64,000 nt of DNA. It comes from an uncultured Prevotella sp. (lineage in GTDB: Bacteria > Bacteroidota > Bacteroidia > Bacteroidales > Bacteroidaceae). Below the pieces are notes generated by a model, which was not told the origin of the DNA, did not search any database, and was given only the letters and a program-made list of their open reading frames with translations. The DNA lies in contig OMXK01000005.1 in assembly GCA_900314995.1 (NCBI GenBank), forward strand, positions 1 to 64,000. The letters are read 5' to 3'. This document shows, piece by piece, positions 62,668 through 64,000 of this stretch. Position numbers and translations under genes: made by a program. Position 1 is the stretch's first letter, and each line of letters starts with the position of its first letter.

Positions 62668-64000
62668 ATGGATTATATATTCAAGGAATGGGAGAAGAAG
62701 CTCTCCACCTTTGAGAGCAGCGTAGAGAAAGACCTGGCGGAGATCAGGAAGTGCAAGGCAGAGATGCAGCAGATAAAGCTCGACGTAGTGGCAGAGCTGC
62801 AGAAAGGTCGCTATGTGCGCGACACCCAGCGGCTGGTGCTGTCGGCACCGGAAATCATCATTGGCAATGTCGACCGCAACGGCACCCTCTTTGCGGGAGG
62901 CTCCAAGGTCATCGTCCGAGGCACCCAGGTAGGTGTCGAGGGAGCCGGAGAGGGCGGCCGCCTGGAGCTCCGGGCACCCAGCATCCGCGAGATTGCCGAA
63001 GACCCGGGCACCGACGGGCGGGAGCATGTCGTAGGATCGCTGTCGGAGGTGGTCAGCCAGGCGCGCAATATCATCATCCAGAGCGACGATGCCGAAGGGG
63101 CCTTTTCTGCCCCCACGGCGCCCACGGGCGGCAGCGGGGTGCGCATCCATGCCGACAAGACCATCGACGTGCATGCTGCTATGACGGCGGAAAGCCGAGA
63201 AGGACGCCTGACAGACTTGATCAGTGAGACTGAGAAACAGAAAGACTATCTCAAGGAGCAAGCCAGTGCCCATAAGAAGTCGTTCACGGATCTGAAGAAA
63301 GAGATGGAGGAACTGATAGAGAAAAGGGATACGCTGGCAAAAGACTACGAAAACGTCCGTACTAACTATCGGGAAATCAGAAAAGCATCTGAAGAGATTG
63401 AGGCACTTTCCATGTCAATCACTGAGGAGACCTACGCCTATGCAGAGATTCTGTCTATGCTGGCAGAGACCAACCGGAGACTGAAGTGCTTCAAGGACGA
63501 GAAGTCGAAAATCAAGAAGGGCGACGACTTCAAGAAAAAACCGACCGGAGCGAGTGTCAATATCACGGGTGAGAACATCAGCTTGACATCTGCCGACGGC
63601 GAGAACAATCTGCGCGACAACGAAGAGTCGGGAATCACCATCGCAGCCAACACGGTGAGCGTCGCTTCCCTGGACAAGGAAGGAGCACTGAATAAGGAAG
63701 GCAAGGTGAGCGTGGTGGCCATGAACATTGAAATGGCCACGGCAGGCGGTGCCGACCAGAAATTCGACGAAGAAGGAATACTTGAGAAGGCTACCTATAC
63801 AGCTGAGGGCGAATTCAAGCTGACGTCGAAGAACATCACCATTGAGGGTGTCGACTATGAGGTGGCCGACAAGAAATTGAAGGAGAAGCAGCTCACCGCC
63901 GACAGCAAGATCAAACTGCGCGCCAAGACCATCGAGGTATCCACAGAAGGCTCCGCCAACGTGGAGGTGGATGACAAAGGCAAGATGACCAAGGCCAACT
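62668..64000 (+). CDS. beta-helical spike-like protein, partial (runs off the window)
   Basis: ATG 62668 opens a frame without stop to the window end (444 complete codons). Residues 1-45 are helical. Then come repeated short strands of the kind found in VgrG/gp5 needles (LVLSAPEIIIGNVDRNG, KVIVRGTQVGVEG, and later VNITGENISLTSADG, FKLTSKNITIEG, KIKLRAKTIEVSTEG), with a coiled coil at about 185-270 between them. It follows the VgrG-like gene by 18 bases. It is probably a tip-associated or effector-carrying partner; the 3' end is outside the window. Confidence 0.75.
   Translation, partial: MDYIFKEWEKKLSTFESSVEKDLAEIRKCKAEMQQIKLDVVAELQKGRYVRDTQRLVLSAPEIIIGNVDRNGTLFAGGSKVIVRGTQVGVEGAGEGGRLELRAPSIREIAEDPGTDGREHVVGSLSEVVSQARNIIIQSDDAEGAFSAPTAPTGGSGVRIHADKTIDVHAAMTAESREGRLTDLISETEKQKDYLKEQASAHKKSFTDLKKEMEELIEKRDTLAKDYENVRTNYREIRKASEEIEALSMSITEETYAYAEILSMLAETNRRLKCFKDEKSKIKKGDDFKKKPTGASVNITGENISLTSADGENNLRDNEESGITIAANTVSVASLDKEGALNKEGKVSVVAMNIEMATAGGADQKFDEEGILEKATYTAEGEFKLTSKNITIEGVDYEVADKKLKEKQLTADSKIKLRAKTIEVSTEGSANVEVDDKGKMTKAN

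Noticed and set aside
61852..63273. Minus-strand open frame (473 codons) across the VgrG and spike genes
   Set aside because: It overlaps two well-supported plus-strand genes and shows no recognisable protein family.

Overview
The window looks like chromosomal DNA of a Bacteroidales bacterium, most likely Prevotella or a close relative. The evidence is the recurring promoter element TAnnTTTG (often with TTTG about 20 bases upstream), A-rich translation starts without Shine-Dalgarno sites, a fused MurF-alanine racemase, a fucokinase/GDP-fucose pyrophosphorylase (Fkp), DUF3098 beside ftsX, a BspA-type leucine-rich repeat protein and a VgrG-like spike of the Bacteroidetes kind.

Layout. 1-306: no gene, one small palindrome. 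307-5817 (minus): one tight operon reading DUF1599, DoxX joined in frame to triosephosphate isomerase, SPOR protein, folE, a membrane protein, a B3/B4 protein and a lipoprotein. 5950-8040: coiled-coil lipoprotein and, divergently, the CCA-adding enzyme. 8193-14942: RND efflux operon (adaptor, pump, outer-membrane channel) followed by an LpxA-like acyltransferase. 14978-21583: radical SAM protein, then the ftsX-DUF3098-uppP-truB-queA-folK operon and a GH28 polygalacturonase. 21650-23996: rpsO and typA, divergent. 23997-24859: no protein gene, but a perfect 15-bp palindrome and what looks like a roughly 367-nt structured RNA with its own promoter and U-tract end.

24860-38133 is an AT-rich accessory island. 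Its first part encodes exported proteins: a DUF4252-like protein, an unknown protein, a 1301-residue TPR-CHAT protein with His/Cys dyad and signal peptide, a BspA-like LRR protein and a beta-barrel protein. It is followed by an ECF-type sigma factor, a membrane anti-sigma-like protein and a 43-residue protein resembling the anti-sigma N-terminus. The second part is an ADP-ribosylglycohydrolase, a CX5R phosphatase-like protein and a lipoprotein. Together they form the best candidate here for an undescribed system: a sigma-controlled envelope module built round a CHAT protease, beside a modification-removing pair.

38219-48858 returns to household functions: luxS-mtn-rRNA/tRNA methyltransferase (minus), then YfhO-type protein, fkp, GSCFA protein and murF-alr (plus). 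48977-52864 is a hexuronate set: an orphan galactitol-type PTS IIC, a KduI carrying a signal peptide, and a hexuronate MFS transporter; the GH28 enzyme at 20 kb may feed the same pathway. 52865-54994 holds two identical 26-bp palindromic repeats and a DUF3987-type protein. 55121-64000 combines an NMT1-like binding protein, a dCache-HAMP-SpoIIE phosphatase, a STAS antagonist, a 1384-residue VgrG-like spike with a coiled coil inserted in its OB domain, and a second, beta-helical spike-like protein that runs off the window. This suggests a contractile secretion system under partner-switching control.
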